Part shown: positions 34,742 through 45,572 of the stretch, one piece after another
How positions within the stretch are numbered: position 1 is the stretch's first letter
Layout: each line of letters begins with the position of its first letter
Source of the DNA: Solimonas sp.
GTDB taxonomy: Bacteria > Pseudomonadota > Gammaproteobacteria > Nevskiales > Nevskiaceae
Length of the DNA stretch: 64,000 bases
Assembly (NCBI GenBank): GCA_030149365.1
Contig: JASBRP010000044.1
Coordinates: 1 to 64,000 of the forward strand
Direction of reading: 5' to 3'
Translations under genes and position numbers: made by a program
Notes under the pieces: model-generated
The model's input: the letters and a program-made list of their open reading frames with translations, nothing else
The model's database searches: none
What the model was told of the DNA's origin: nothing

Positions 34742-35148
34742 CCTCGCGTGTCACCGCGCTGAAGCTGCACCGCGGCTCGCGGCTGCTGGAGGTGGCGTTT
34801 GCCGACGGCAGCCGCCACAGCCTGCCCTGCGAATACCTGCGCGTGTTCTCGCCCAGCGCGGAGCTGCGCGGCCATGGCCTGGCCGAGCCGATGCTGGTGG
34901 GCGGCAAGCGCACGGTGAACATCGAGCGCGTGGAACCGGTGGGCAACTACGCCGTGCGCCTGGTGTTCGACGACGGACACGACACCGGGCTCTACACCTG
35001 GGAACTGCTGCGCGAGCTGGGGCAGGACCAGCAGACGAACTGGGCGCGCTACGAGCAGCGCCTGGCCGAGATCGGCATGTCGCGCGATCGCGACGTGACC
35101 AAGCTGGCGGCGCTGGTGAAGAACTACACGCCGCCCAAGCCGGGCTAG
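34735..35148 (+). CDS. DUF971 (GBBH-like N-terminal) family protein
   Basis: A 137-residue protein with the DUF971 core: ALKLHRGSRLLEVAFADGSRHSLPCEYLRVFSPSAE, then VGNYAVRLVFDDGHDTGLYTWELL, a fold shared with the N-terminal domain of gamma-butyrobetaine hydroxylase. It is often beside hslVU or ubiE and has been proposed to act in Fe-S or heme-related steps, without firm proof. The GTG at 34735 is the only workable start, because the GTG that overlaps the hslU stop hits TGA after four codons. Confidence 0.88.
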   Translation: MIASRVTALKLHRGSRLLEVAFADGSRHSLPCEYLRVFSPSAELRGHGLAEPMLVGGKRTVNIERVEPVGNYAVRLVFDDGHDTGLYTWELLRELGQDQQTNWARYEQRLAEIGMSRDRDVTKLAALVKNYTPPKPG

Positions 35149-35156
35149 ATTCCCAT

Positions 35157-35222
35157 GTGGGAGCGGCTTCAGCCGCGATCTTTTCTTGCAAGGCAAAAGA
35201 TCGCGGCTGAAGCCGCCCCCAC
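35157..35222. repeat. REP inverted pair, family 1
   Basis: GTGGGAGCGGCTTCAGCCGC and its inverted partner (one mismatch) around a short spacer, in the gap between DUF971 and the convergent GGDEF/EAL gene. Confidence 0.8.
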
Positions 35223-35237
35223 AGATGCTTTAGTGGC

Positions 35238-37388
35238 TCAGAACAGCGTCGGCGTCTCGTCCAGCAAGTCCTTCAGCGGCGAGGCCACGTGGAACAGGTG
35301 GCCCTGCGCGTTGCGCACGCCCAGCGAGGTCAGCGCCTCCAGCGTCTGCTGGTCCTCCACGCCCTCGGCGATCACCTCCAGGTTGAGGCACTGGCCGATC
35401 TTGCAGATCGACTGCACGATGGTCTGGTTGACCGGGTCGTGCACCAGGTCGCGGGTATAGCTCTGGTCCACCTTGATGCCGTCCACCTGCAAGGACTTCA
35501 GGCACTCGAAGGACGTAAAGCCGCTGCCGAAATCATCCAGCAGGATGCGGTGGCCGCGCTCGCGCAGCGCGTCCAGCAGTTCCTTGGCAGCGGCCTGCCG
35601 GCCGAAGGCGGTGGCCTCGGTGATCTCGAAGCCGATGCGTGCCGGGTCCGCGCGGGTCTCGCGCAGCGTGTCCAGCAGCAGCGGCTTGAAGTCGGGATCG
35701 GCGATGCTGCTGCCGGACAGGTTCAGTGTCAGGTAGGCATAGCCACCCATGCCGCCGTCGCCGCCACGCCGGTCGCGCTGCTGCAGGAACGACAGTGTCT
35801 TCTGCACGATCCAGCGATCCAGCTTGCCGGCCAGGCCGAAGCGGATCGCGGGCGGAATGAAGGCGCCGGGATAGATCAGCCGGCCGTCGGGCTCGCGCAG
35901 GCGGATCAGCACCTCCAGGCCGGGGCTGCGGCGTCCGTCCAGCGCCACGATCTTCTGCGCATGCAGCTGCATGCGGTCCTCGTCCAGCGCCTGTTCCAGG
36001 CGCGAGGCCCAGTCCATGTCGCTGTGCGCCTGCTGCACTTCCTCGTCGCTCTGCTGGTACACCTGCGCGCGGTTGCAGCCGCGCTGCTTGGCGATGTAGC
36101 AGGCCGTGTCGGCACGCTTGAGCAGTTCGGCGCTGCTGCGGGTCATGTCGTCGGCCACGGCGATGCCGATCGACAGGCCCAGCTGGAACTGGCGGTCCTC
36201 CCAGACCAGGCGATACGCGCCCACCACCTGGATCAGGCTGTTGGCCAGGCGCAGCGCCTCTTCGGCGCCGGCGCAATCGGCGATCACCGCGAACTCGTCG
36301 CCGCCCAGGCGCGCCAGCACGTCGCCGCTGCGCAGGCGCTCGCTGAGCAGGCGACTCAACTCGCGCAGCACGCGGTCGCCGGCCTGGTGGCTGCAGGTGT
36401 CGTTGATCAGCTTGAAACGGTCCAGGTCCAGGTACAGCAGGGTCTGGCGCCGCCGTCCGAGGCCGCCGCTGTAGAGCCGCTCGTCCAGCACGTCCTCGAA
36501 GTAGCGGCGGTTGGGCAGGCCGGTGAGCGCGTCGTGATGCGCCTCGTGCGTCAGCGAGTCCTCGTAGCGCTTGCGCTCCGAGATGTCCTGGATCTGCGAG
36601 ATGAAGAACTGCGGACGGCCCTGCGGATCGCGCTTCAGCGAGACGTCCAGCTGGATATCCACCACGTGGCCGTTCTTGTGGATGTAGCGCTTGTCCAGCG
36701 TATAACCCTCGCGCTTGCCGGCCAGCACCTGCTCCAGCATGGCCAGGTCGCTGTCGACGTCTTCCGGGTGCGTGATGTCCTGGAAGGTCATGTCCAGCAG
36801 CTCGCGCTCGCTGTAGCCGACCAGGCGCGGCAAGGCCCGGTTCACCGCCAGCCAGCGCCCCTCGGGCGATACCAGGGCGATGCCGATCGGGGCGTTGTCG
36901 AAGGTGTGGCGGAACAGGGTCTCGCTCTCGCGCAGCGCGATCTCGGCGTCGCGCCGGCCGCTGATGTCGCGTCCCTCCGCGATCAGCATCGTGATGACGC
37001 CGGCCGGGTCACGCACCGGCTTGATCGAGAAATCGATCGCCAGCAGGCGGTCGTTGAGCCCCTTGAGCTCGGTCTCGTAGCGCACGAATTCGCCCGCGGC
37101 AGCGCGCTGGATGGCGCGGCGCAGTTGCTGGCGCGAGCCCATGTGGGTCTGCCACCAGGCGGTGCGCCAGAACGGCTGGCCCATGACGTCCGCGGGCGTC
37201 ACCCCGGCGAAGTCCAGCGCCGTCTCGTTGATCTCGATGACGCGGCCGTCCGGCTCCAGCAGGCAAATGAACTGGAACATGGAATTGAAGATCGCCCGGA
37301 AGCGCTGTTCCCAGCTGCCGGCACTGCCGGTTCCCGGCGGCGCGGAGGCGGCCGGCAGTGCAGGCGGGTTCTTCAGGGAGGGCTTCAT
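35238..37388 (-). CDS. PAS-PAS-GGDEF-EAL cyclic-di-GMP protein
   Basis: A 716-residue cytoplasmic protein. Two PAS domains with PAC-like ends (about 35-140 and 155-270: QFICLLEPDGRVIEINE, DKRYIHKNGHVVDIQLDVS), a GGDEF domain with intact VLARLGGDEFAVIADCAG (about 405), and an EAL domain reading GLEVLIRLREPDGRLIYPGAF. The EAL triplet is EVL, but the Glu and the other ligands are kept (LTLNLSGSS, EITEATAF, LLDDFGSGFTSF, IKVDQSYTRD, EVIAEGVED), so phosphodiesterase activity is plausible. No transmembrane segment. The start is ATG at 37388; the track extends to 37499 through Pro/Arg-rich non-coding sequence. Confidence 0.92.
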   Translation of the reverse strand: MKPSLKNPPALPAASAPPGTGSAGSWEQRFRAIFNSMFQFICLLEPDGRVIEINETALDFAGVTPADVMGQPFWRTAWWQTHMGSRQQLRRAIQRAAAGEFVRYETELKGLNDRLLAIDFSIKPVRDPAGVITMLIAEGRDISGRRDAEIALRESETLFRHTFDNAPIGIALVSPEGRWLAVNRALPRLVGYSERELLDMTFQDITHPEDVDSDLAMLEQVLAGKREGYTLDKRYIHKNGHVVDIQLDVSLKRDPQGRPQFFISQIQDISERKRYEDSLTHEAHHDALTGLPNRRYFEDVLDERLYSGGLGRRRQTLLYLDLDRFKLINDTCSHQAGDRVLRELSRLLSERLRSGDVLARLGGDEFAVIADCAGAEEALRLANSLIQVVGAYRLVWEDRQFQLGLSIGIAVADDMTRSSAELLKRADTACYIAKQRGCNRAQVYQQSDEEVQQAHSDMDWASRLEQALDEDRMQLHAQKIVALDGRRSPGLEVLIRLREPDGRLIYPGAFIPPAIRFGLAGKLDRWIVQKTLSFLQQRDRRGGDGGMGGYAYLTLNLSGSSIADPDFKPLLLDTLRETRADPARIGFEITEATAFGRQAAAKELLDALRERGHRILLDDFGSGFTSFECLKSLQVDGIKVDQSYTRDLVHDPVNQTIVQSICKIGQCLNLEVIAEGVEDQQTLEALTSLGVRNAQGHLFHVASPLKDLLDETPTLF

Positions 37389-37553
37389 GGGCGGGATAGC
37401 GGCAGCGCGCGGGACGCCTGAAGGGACAGGGGGCAGGCGGTCGCCCGGCGGCGACGAACGGTGCCGGGCCGGCGGCGGCCGCAACCGCGGCGGCACCAAC
37501 CGGCCCGGCCCGGCTTGCCGCTACAATGCCCGCCTGTCGTCCCGAGTGCCGCC

Positions 37554-38336
37554 ATGTCGTCCGAGAACAAACCGCCCCAGAAGGACAGCCCCCCGTCCGG
37601 AACCACCCATTTCGGGTTCCAGGACGTGCCCACCGCCGAGAAGCAGAAGCGGGTGGCCGGGGTATTCACCTCGGTGGCCGGCAGCTACGACGTCATGAAC
37701 GACCTGATGTCGTTCGGAATCCATCGCATCTGGAAGCGCTTCGCCATCGACCTGGCTGGCGTGCGGGCCGGCGAGCGCGTGCTGGACGTGGCCGGTGGTA
37801 CCGGCGACCTGACCCGCGAGTTCGCCCGCCTGGCCGGGCCGCGCGGGCAAGTGATCCTCACCGACATCAACGCCGCCATGCTGGGCGAGGGCCGCCGCGC
37901 CCTGGCCGACCGCGGCGTGGTCGGCGTGCCCCTGGTGCAGGCCAACGCCGAGAAGCTGCCCTTCGCCGAAAACTCCTTCGACTGCATCACCATCAGCTTC
38001 GGCCTGCGCAACGTCACCGACAAGGACGCCGCGCTGCGCTCGATGAAGCGCTGCCTCAAGCCCGGCGGGCGCCTGCTGGTGCTGGAATTCTCCAAGCCGC
38101 AGAGCCAGCTGCTGGGCAAGGTCTACGACCAGTATTCCTTCCGCCTGCTGCCGCTGATGGGCCAGCTGGTGGCGCGCGATGCCGACTCCTACCGCTACCT
38201 CGCCGAATCCATCCGCATGCATCCGGACCAGGAAACGCTCAAGGGCATGATGCAGGGTGCCGGCCTGTCGCGCGTGCAGGTCTACAACATGACCGGCGGC
38301 ATCGTCGCCGTGCACCGCGGATTCCGACTGGACTGA
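37554..38336 (+). CDS. ubiE: Ubiquinone/menaquinone C-methyltransferase
   Basis: A 260-residue SAM-dependent methyltransferase. [45 protein letters not shown] is the UbiE N-terminal signature, then the SAM motif [35 protein letters not shown] and [14 protein letters not shown] at the end. It methylates the quinone ring carbon. A -10-like TACAAT at 37522-37527 gives a leader of about 20 bases. It begins the ubiE-ubiJ-ubiB operon. Confidence 0.97.
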   Translation: MSSENKPPQKDSPPSGTTHFGFQDVPTAEKQKRVAGVFTSVAGSYDVMNDLMSFGIHRIWKRFAIDLAGVRAGERVLDVAGGTGDLTREFARLAGPRGQVILTDINAAMLGEGRRALADRGVVGVPLVQANAEKLPFAENSFDCITISFGLRNVTDKDAALRSMKRCLKPGGRLLVLEFSKPQSQLLGKVYDQYSFRLLPLMGQLVARDADSYRYLAESIRMHPDQETLKGMMQGAGLSRVQVYNMTGGIVAVHRGFRLD

Positions 38337-38340
38337 TCCC

Positions 38341-38952
38341 GTGAGAGCACCGGCACTGATCTGCGCCGCCGTCGAGGTGGCGCTCAACCGCACGCTGCGG
38401 CTCGAGCCCTCGGTGGCCGAGGAATGCGGGCGCCTGGCCGGCCGCGTCATCGCGCTGGACGTGGAAGGCCCCGGCTGGAGCTTCTACATCGAGTTCGCCC
38501 CCGGCGGCGTGCGCGTGCTGGACGATCTCGCCGGCGAGCCCGACGTGCGCGTGGCCGGCAGCCTGACCACGCTGATGCGCCTGGCCTGGCAGGTCACGCA
38601 GGGCGAGGCCGGCGTGCCGCAGGGCCTGCGCGTGGACGGCGACACCGAGCTGCTCAGCCGCTTCAACCGCCTGCTGTCCCAGGCCGGCTTCGATCCGGAA
38701 GAACTGGCGGCCAAGGTCGTCGGCGATGCGGGCGCACACCGGCTGATGCAGGGCGTGCAGAAACTGTTCGGCTGGGGCCGCCAGACCGCGGCGACGCTGG
38801 GCCTGGACACCGCCGAGTACCTGCGCGAGGAAACCCGCGACCTGGCCCGCGCGGCCGACGTCGAGGACTGGATGAACGCGGTGGACGAGCTGCGCGGCAG
38901 CGTCGACCGCCTGGAGGCGCGCCTGCGCCGGATCGAGGAAGCCCCGCGATGA
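38341..38952 (+). CDS. ubiJ: Ubiquinone biosynthesis accessory factor UbiJ (SCP2 domain)
   Basis: A 203-residue protein with an SCP2-like lipid-binding domain (residues 10-110: VEVALNRTLRLEPSV, FYIEFAPGGVRVLDDLAGEPDVRVAGSLTTLMRLA) and a C-terminal coiled coil (MNAVDELRGSVDRLEARLRRIEE). It holds isoprenylated quinone intermediates for the Ubi complex. GTG start four bases after ubiE; its stop overlaps the ubiB start (ATGA). Confidence 0.93.
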   Translation: MRAPALICAAVEVALNRTLRLEPSVAEECGRLAGRVIALDVEGPGWSFYIEFAPGGVRVLDDLAGEPDVRVAGSLTTLMRLAWQVTQGEAGVPQGLRVDGDTELLSRFNRLLSQAGFDPEELAAKVVGDAGAHRLMQGVQKLFGWGRQTAATLGLDTAEYLREETRDLARAADVEDWMNAVDELRGSVDRLEARLRRIEEAPR

Positions 38953-40565
38953 ACTTCGTGCGCCTGCGCCGCCTGTGGCAGATCCAGCAGGTCATGCGCC
39001 GCTACAACCTGCGCGCGATCCTCAAGGGCGAGAAGGACCGCGATCCGCGCCCGCGCGGCGAGCGCATCCGCATGGCGCTGGAGGAACTGGGCGCCGTCTT
39101 CATCAAGTTCGGCCAGGCCCTGTCCACGCGTCCGGACATCGTGCCGGCCGACATCGCCGTGGAGCTGGCCAAGCTGCAGGACCGCGTGCCGCCGTTCCCG
39201 GGCGCAGTGGCGCAGGCCATCATCGAGGCCGAGCTCGGCAAGCCGGTCAGCGAGATCTACGCCGAGTTCGACACCGTGCCGATGGCCTCCGCCTCGGTGG
39301 CACAGGTGCATGCCGCGCGGCTGTTCCCGGCGGCGCCGGGCGAGCCCGGCCTGCAGGTGGTGGTCAAGGTGATCCGCCCCGGCATCCGCGACAAGATCGA
39401 CAGCGACGTGCAGCTGCTGCACACCCTGGCCGACATGGCCGAGCGCTTCTCGCCGCTGGCTCGCCGCCTGCGCCCGCGCGAGATCGTCGCCGAGTACGAG
39501 AAGGTGCTCTACGACGAGCTGGACCTGATGCGCGAGGGCGCCTCCTGCGCGCAGCTGCGGCGCAACTGGCTGGGCTCCGAGCTGATCTACCACCCGCTGG
39601 TGTTCTGGGACCAGACCCGCACCAACGTGCTGACCATGGAGCGCATCTTCGGCATCTCGATCCGCGAGCTGGCGCATCTGCGCGAGCTGGGCGTGGACTT
39701 CGAGGCGCTGTCCGAGCGCGGCGTGGAGATCTTCTTCAAGCAGACCTTCCGCGACAACTTCTTCCACGCCGACATGCACCCCGGCAACATCTTCGTGGAT
39801 GCCAGCAACCCGAAGAAGCCGAGCTACCTGGCCGTGGACTTCGGCATCGTCGGCACGCTGACGCCGGCCGACCAGCGCTACCTGGCCGAGAACTTCTACG
39901 CCTTCTTCAACCGCGACTACCGTCGCGTGGCGGAGCTGCACGTCGAGAGCGAGTGGATTCCGGCCGAGACCCGCGTCGAGGAGTTCGAGGCTGCGATCCG
40001 CACGATCTGCGAGCCGATCTTCATGCGGCCGATCAAGGACATCTCCTTCGGCTTCTTCCTGATGCGCCTGTTCCAGGTGGCACGGCGCTTCAATTACCAG
40101 GTGCAGCCGCAGCTGGTGCTGCTGCAGAAGACCCTGCTGCAGGTCGAGGGCCTGGGCCGCCAGCTCAATCCCGAGCTGGACCTGTGGAAGACCGCCAAGC
40201 CGATCATGGAAGACTGGATGCGCCAGCGCCTCGGCCCGCGCGCCACGCTGGAGCGCATGCGTCGCGAGATGCCGGCGCTGACCGAATCGCTGCCGGAGCT
40301 GGCGCACCACGCGCTGCGCCAGCTGCAGAAGGGCGAAGGCCTGGGCGGCCCCAGCCGCCGCGAGCTGCAGGCCCTGCGCGTCGAGCTGGAAGCCTCCGGC
40401 CGCCGCACCCGCCGCAGCGTGCTGGCCGGCGCCTGCCTGATCGGCGGCGTGCTGGTCTACGTGCTGGCGCCGCAGGCGCAGCCGCAGCTGCTGGGCGTGC
40501 CGTCGCTGGCGTGGTTGCTGGGCGCGCTGGCGGCAACGTTCGCTTGGGGCGGGCGCAGCCGCTAG
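38949..40565 (+). CDS. ubiB: Ubiquinone biosynthesis regulatory protein kinase-like UbiB
   Basis: A 538-residue ABC1/COQ8-family atypical kinase. The KxGQ motif FIKFGQALSTRPDIVP lies near residue 50, the A-rich loop SASVAQVHAARL near 117, the catalytic-like HADMHPGNIFVD at about 275 and VDFGIVGTL at about 298. The C-terminus has two membrane helices (SVLAGACLIGGVLVYVLAP and PSLAWLLGALAATFAW). It supports coenzyme Q synthesis, probably through ATPase activity. ATGA overlap with ubiJ. Confidence 0.97.
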   Translation: MNFVRLRRLWQIQQVMRRYNLRAILKGEKDRDPRPRGERIRMALEELGAVFIKFGQALSTRPDIVPADIAVELAKLQDRVPPFPGAVAQAIIEAELGKPVSEIYAEFDTVPMASASVAQVHAARLFPAAPGEPGLQVVVKVIRPGIRDKIDSDVQLLHTLADMAERFSPLARRLRPREIVAEYEKVLYDELDLMREGASCAQLRRNWLGSELIYHPLVFWDQTRTNVLTMERIFGISIRELAHLRELGVDFEALSERGVEIFFKQTFRDNFFHADMHPGNIFVDASNPKKPSYLAVDFGIVGTLTPADQRYLAENFYAFFNRDYRRVAELHVESEWIPAETRVEEFEAAIRTICEPIFMRPIKDISFGFFLMRLFQVARRFNYQVQPQLVLLQKTLLQVEGLGRQLNPELDLWKTAKPIMEDWMRQRLGPRATLERMRREMPALTESLPELAHHALRQLQKGEGLGGPSRRELQALRVELEASGRRTRRSVLAGACLIGGVLVYVLAPQAQPQLLGVPSLAWLLGALAATFAWGGRSR

Positions 40566-40587
40566 ACCCTCGCGGCCGCGGTGACGT

Positions 40588-40655
40588 CCTGTCGCCAGCA
40601 AGCTGGCTCCTACAGGTAATGTTCCGGATGTCGGAGCCAGCTTGCTGGCGACAGG
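40588..40655. repeat. REP inverted pair, family 2
   Basis: GTCGCCAGCAAGCTGGCTCC and, inverted, GGAGCCAGCTTGCTGGCGAC around a 17-base spacer, right after ubiB. Confidence 0.82.
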
Positions 40656-40710
40656 ATCGCTAATGCGCCGAGATCGTTGCGCCGCATCTGCTCACCCTAT
40701 GTGACTCATT

Positions 40711-40776
40711 GTGGGAGCGGCTTCAGCAGCGCTCTCACTGGTCAAGCCCAGGGATCGCGGCTGAAGCCGCTCCCAC
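40711..40776. repeat. REP inverted pair, family 1
   Basis: GTGGGAGCGGCTTCAGCAGC (partly decayed) and GATCGCGGCTGAAGCCGCTC inverted, between ubiB and yibQ. Confidence 0.78.
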
Positions 40777-40809
40777 GAATCCACAACCGGCTCCCGCCGG
40801 CATGATGAA

Positions 40810-41693
40810 TCACGGCGCGGGCGTGCCTGCCGGCTCCGCCGCCGCCGCAACCGGCTCTACCGCCGCCGGCTCCGAAACCTGCGCCGTCTCCACCGCCGGC
40901 TCCGCCATGACGGCGGCCAGCCGCAGCGGCGCCGCCGCCACGCGCTGTTGGCGCGAGGTGCCCTGCTCCCGGATCAGTTGCGACGGCGCGATCAGGCGGA
41001 TGCCCTGCGCCTGCAGTCGCGGGATTTCCCGCTGCAGCAGCGCCAGGGTTTCCGGATAGGGATGGCCGATCGCCAGCGCGGTGCCGTTCTTGCGCGCCAG
41101 CGCCAGCAGGCGCTGCCATTCGCCCTGTATCGCCGCGGGGCTCCGGCTGTTGTCGAGGAACACCTGCCGGCGCGTGGTGGGCAGGTCGCGTTGCCAGGCC
41201 TCGGCCTCGGCCTGCGTCGCCGCGCTGGTGCGGCTGTCAATGAAGTACAGGCCGCCATGCTCGCGCAGGGCCTGCATCAGCCAGCGCATCGGCTCGCTCT
41301 CGCTGGTCAGGCGGCTGCCCTGGTGGTTGTTGACGCCCACCGCCTGCGGCACGGCCGCCAGCGCCCGCTGCAGCAGCGCATGGCGCTGTTCGGGGCTGGC
41401 GGTATCGAGGATCGTCAGGGGATGGCCGCGGCCCTGTCCGGGCTGCAGCGGCAGGTGCAGCATCACTTCCTTGCCGCGCGCCTGGGCCAGCGCGGCGATC
41501 TGCGGCGTGTAGGGAGATTCGGGCAGCATCGCGCAGGCCACCGGGCCCGGCAGTTCGGCGGCGGCGCGGCTCTCCGCCAGGCGGTCGCCGAGATCGTCGA
41601 TGACGATGCTGATCGCCGGTGCGCGGGCACCGGCGATGCAGGGCAGCAACAGCAGCGCGGCACCGAGGCGATAGCGCAGGTGCCGCACCCGCC

Positions 41694-41697
<4 letters not shown>
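40810..41697 (-). CDS. yibQ: Divergent polysaccharide deacetylase, YibQ family
   Basis: A 295-residue exported protein with a basic n-region and hydrophobic stretch ([16 protein letters not shown]), then the divergent NodB-like domain starting [58 protein letters not shown] and [14 protein letters not shown]. The C-terminal tail is Ala/Pro/Glu-rich. The usual metal His/Asp set is incomplete, as known for this family, so activity is uncertain. GTG start overlapping the ctpA stop by 4 nt (GTGA). Gene order envC-ctpA-yibQ is conserved. Confidence 0.9.
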
Positions 41698-43034
<1,337 letters not shown>

Positions 43035-43095
43035 GGTTCGGAAAGGGGTTTTCAAGCGTGGAGATGACGATAGCATATCGGCCAGGGGCCGCTGT

Positions 43096-44310
43096 TCAGC
43101 GGGTCAGCCACAGTTTCGGGTCCATGGCCATGGTGCCTTTACGGACCTCGAAATAGACGCCAGGTTGCTCATGGCCGCCGGTGGTGCCGGCCTGGGCGAT
43201 CACCTCGCCGGCCCGGACCAGGTCACCGGCGCTGTGCGCCACGTTCTGGTTGTGTCCGTACAGGGTGAAATAGCCGCCTTCGTGCTCCAGGATCACGATC
43301 AGGCCATAACGCTGCATCCAGCCGGTGTAGACCACCCGGCCGGCGGAGACGGCGCGCACCGGGGCACCGGCATCGGCGCCGATCCAGTTACCGTTCCATG
43401 ACAGGCGCCCGCCCGCCTTGGGTTGCCCGAAGCTGGCCAGCAGCGGCCCGCGTACCGGCCAGGCCAGCTTGCCCTTCTGGCTGGGGAAGGGGCGGTCGCT
43501 GAACTGCTCCGGCCCACGGGGCGCTTCCGGCTCCTGCTGGGGCTTGGGCCGGGAAGGTGGCTGGGCTGCCGCCGCGGCGGCCTCGCGCAGCGCGCGCTGG
43601 ATCGCCTCCAGGGTGCGCTTGACCTCGCGCTCGGTGTCGCGCAACTGGTTGAGCTGGCTTTCCTGGTCACCCAGCTTGAGCTGCAACTGTGACAACTGGG
43701 TGGAGCGGCTCTGGCGCAGGCCGCGCTGGCGCGCCAGCGCGGCCTGCTGCTCCGCGCGCAGGGCCGACAGGGTCGCCGCCTCGTCGTCCAGCTTGTCGCG
43801 CAGGGCGCGCAGCTTGTCGGCGTGGGCCAGCATGTTGCGCATGCGGCTGGCGCGGGAGCGGGCCAGGTAGTCGTAGTAGGTGACCATGCGGTCCACCTGC
43901 TGCACGTCGCTGAGGTTCAGCAGCAGCCGCGCCGCCGGGTTCTGGCCGATCATGTAGGCCGCCCGCACCTGCGCCGCCAGGGCCCGCTTCTGGCCTTCCA
44001 GCTCGCGTTCGGACTCGTCCAGCTCCGCCTGGGCGCGCCGCACCCGGGCCAGCTGGGTCTGCTCCTTGCGCCGCAGCAGGCCGATCTCGGTCTGGGCCAC
44101 CGTGATCTGCTTCTCCACGGTCTCCACGTCGCGGCGCAGGGCGTCCTCGCGGCTCTTGTTGCCCTCGATCTGGCCTTGCAGCTCCTCGATCCGGCCCCGG
44201 ACCTCCTCCAGGCGGCGGTCATTGGCCGCGGGATTCCCGCCGTCCGGGTCGTCCCCGGCGAGGGCGATGGCCGGCAACAGCAGGGCGAGGGCGAGGAGGG
44301 TGCGGATCAT
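43096..44310 (-). CDS. envC: Murein hydrolase activator EnvC
   Basis: A 404-residue periplasmic protein. Signal peptide [19 protein letters not shown], two long coiled coils (about 30-110 and 155-240), a Pro/Gln-rich linker, and a C-terminal LytM domain ([46 protein letters not shown]). The catalytic zinc ligands of active M23 enzymes are not complete, as expected for EnvC, which activates AmiA/AmiB amidases at the septum. A TATCAT box ends 6 bases before the ATG, so the leader is very short. Divergent from the rhodanese gene. Confidence 0.93.
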   Translation of the reverse strand: MIRTLLALALLLPAIALAGDDPDGGNPAANDRRLEEVRGRIEELQGQIEGNKSREDALRRDVETVEKQITVAQTEIGLLRRKEQTQLARVRRAQAELDESERELEGQKRALAAQVRAAYMIGQNPAARLLLNLSDVQQVDRMVTYYDYLARSRASRMRNMLAHADKLRALRDKLDDEAATLSALRAEQQAALARQRGLRQSRSTQLSQLQLKLGDQESQLNQLRDTEREVKRTLEAIQRALREAAAAAAQPPSRPKPQQEPEAPRGPEQFSDRPFPSQKGKLAWPVRGPLLASFGQPKAGGRLSWNGNWIGADAGAPVRAVSAGRVVYTGWMQRYGLIVILEHEGGYFTLYGHNQNVAHSAGDLVRAGEVIAQAGTTGGHEQPGVYFEVRKGTMAMDPKLWLTR

Positions 44311-44365
44311 GCGATAATGATAGGACCTAGCAGCACCCGACCGAAATGGCCTTGACGCGGTAGAT

Positions 44366-44788
44366 ATGGACCAGATCATCACCTTCGTGCAGAACCACCC
44401 CGGGTTGTTCATCGCCCTGGCCGTGGTCGTTCTCCTCCTCGTGGCCAATGAAGTCCACGGCAACCTGGCCGGGGGCAAGCGCCTGACCGCCATGGAAGCG
44501 GTGCGCTTCATCAACGACAAGGACCCGCTGATCGTCGACCTGCGCACCGCCGCCGACTACAAGCGCGGCCACCTGCTCAACGCCGTCAACGCCCCCTTCG
44601 CCAAGTTCGACGAGTACGTCGGCCAGTTCCGCGACAAGACCCGCCCCGTGTTAGTCTACTGCGCGCTCGGTACCATGGGCAGCGCCATCGCCGAGAAGCT
44701 GCGCAAGCAGGGCTACGCCGAGGTCTACCCGCTGCGCGGCGGCATCAACGGCTGGTTGATGAACAGCCTGCCGGTGACGGTGAAGTAG
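44366..44788 (+). CDS. Membrane-anchored rhodanese-like protein
   Basis: A 140-residue protein: an N-terminal membrane helix (GLFIALAVVVLLLVANEV, about 13-30) and one rhodanese domain (IVDLRTAADYKRGHLLNAVNAPF, active loop VLVYCALGTMGSAIAEKL with Cys at about 97). It may transfer sulfane sulfur near the membrane. It is three bases from grxC; the rhodanese-grxC-secB-gpsA order is common in Gammaproteobacteria (YibN). Confidence 0.92.
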   Translation: MDQIITFVQNHPGLFIALAVVVLLLVANEVHGNLAGGKRLTAMEAVRFINDKDPLIVDLRTAADYKRGHLLNAVNAPFAKFDEYVGQFRDKTRPVLVYCALGTMGSAIAEKLRKQGYAEVYPLRGGINGWLMNSLPVTVK

Positions 44789-44790
44789 CC

Positions 44791-45054
44791 ATGAAGCCGG
44801 TGCGCATGTACACCACGCGGGTCTGCCCGTTCTGCGTGATGGCCAAGCGGCTACTGAGCTCCAAGGGCGTCACCTACGAAGAAATCCGTGTCGACGAAAG
44901 CCCCGGCGTGCGCGAGGAGATGATGCGCATCAGCGGCCGCCGCACGGTGCCGCAGATTTTCGTCGGCGACACCCATGTCGGCGGCTTCGACGACTTGTCC
45001 GCCCTCGACCACGCGGGCAAACTCGACCCGCTTCTCAAAGACTCCAGCCCATGA
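44791..45054 (+). CDS. grxC: Glutaredoxin 3
   Basis: An 87-residue thioredoxin-fold protein with the CPFC dithiol active site (YTTRVCPFCVMAKRLL), the cis-Pro TVPQIFVGDTHVGGFDDL and ending KDSSP. It reduces disulfides with glutathione. Stop overlaps the secB start (ATGA). Confidence 0.96.
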   Translation: MKPVRMYTTRVCPFCVMAKRLLSSKGVTYEEIRVDESPGVREEMMRISGRRTVPQIFVGDTHVGGFDDLSALDHAGKLDPLLKDSSP

Positions 45055-45572
45055 CCGAAGAAACCACCCCGAACGCCGCCGCTGGCGCTGCCGGCGCCAC
45101 CCCCGCGCGCCAGGTGCTGCTACAGAAGATCTACCTCAAGGACGCCTCGCTGGAAGTACCGCTGGCGCCCGACGTCTTCACCCGCCAGTGGCAGCCGCAG
45201 CTGGACGTGCAGGTCAACACCGAGCTCAAGCCGCTGCCGCAGGACCACTACCAGCTGATGCTGTCGGTCACCGTCACCGCCAAGCTGGGCGAGGACGTGG
45301 CCTTCCTGGCCGAGGTCCACCAGGCCGGCGTGTTCATCGTGCGCGGCTTCGACAACCCGGCCGAGAAGCATGCCGTGCTCGGCGCCTTCTGCCCGGGCCA
45401 GGTCTTCCCCTTCGCGCGCGACGCGATCGCCGACCTGGTACAGCGCGGCGGCTTCCCGCAGCTGCTGCTGCAGCCGATCAACTTCGAAGCGCTCTACGTC
45501 GAGCACCAGCAGAAGGCTGCGGCCGGACGCGCCCAGGCGGACACCCATGGCGCCGCCCTCGCCACCCACTGA
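45051..45572 (+). CDS. secB: Protein-export chaperone SecB
   Basis: A 173-residue cytoplasmic chaperone keeping preproteins unfolded for SecA. LLQKIYLKDASLEVPLAPDVF, VTAKLGEDVAFLAEVHQAGVFIVRGF and FPFARDAIADLVQRGGFPQLLLQPINFEALY form the conserved core. The N-terminal ~20 residues and the C-terminal 20 are low-complexity extensions. It overlaps grxC by 4 and gpsA by 26 bases. Confidence 0.96.
   Translation: MTEETTPNAAAGAAGATPARQVLLQKIYLKDASLEVPLAPDVFTRQWQPQLDVQVNTELKPLPQDHYQLMLSVTVTAKLGEDVAFLAEVHQAGVFIVRGFDNPAEKHAVLGAFCPGQVFPFARDAIADLVQRGGFPQLLLQPINFEALYVEHQQKAAAGRAQADTHGAALATH

Noticed and set aside
35157-35222. CRISPR-like repeat and spacer in the gap
   Set aside because: Only one inverted pair with no regular spacer series; it is a REP pair. 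No CRISPR array or cas gene seen in the window.
35289-37421. 710-aa plus-strand ORF opposite the GGDEF/EAL gene
   Set aside because: Complement of a strongly conserved multidomain protein; composition is typical of GC-rich antisense frames.
44308-44330. GATAATGATAGG next to envC as a Fur box
   Set aside because: Only about half of the palindrome is present and envC has no iron link; more likely the -10 region.
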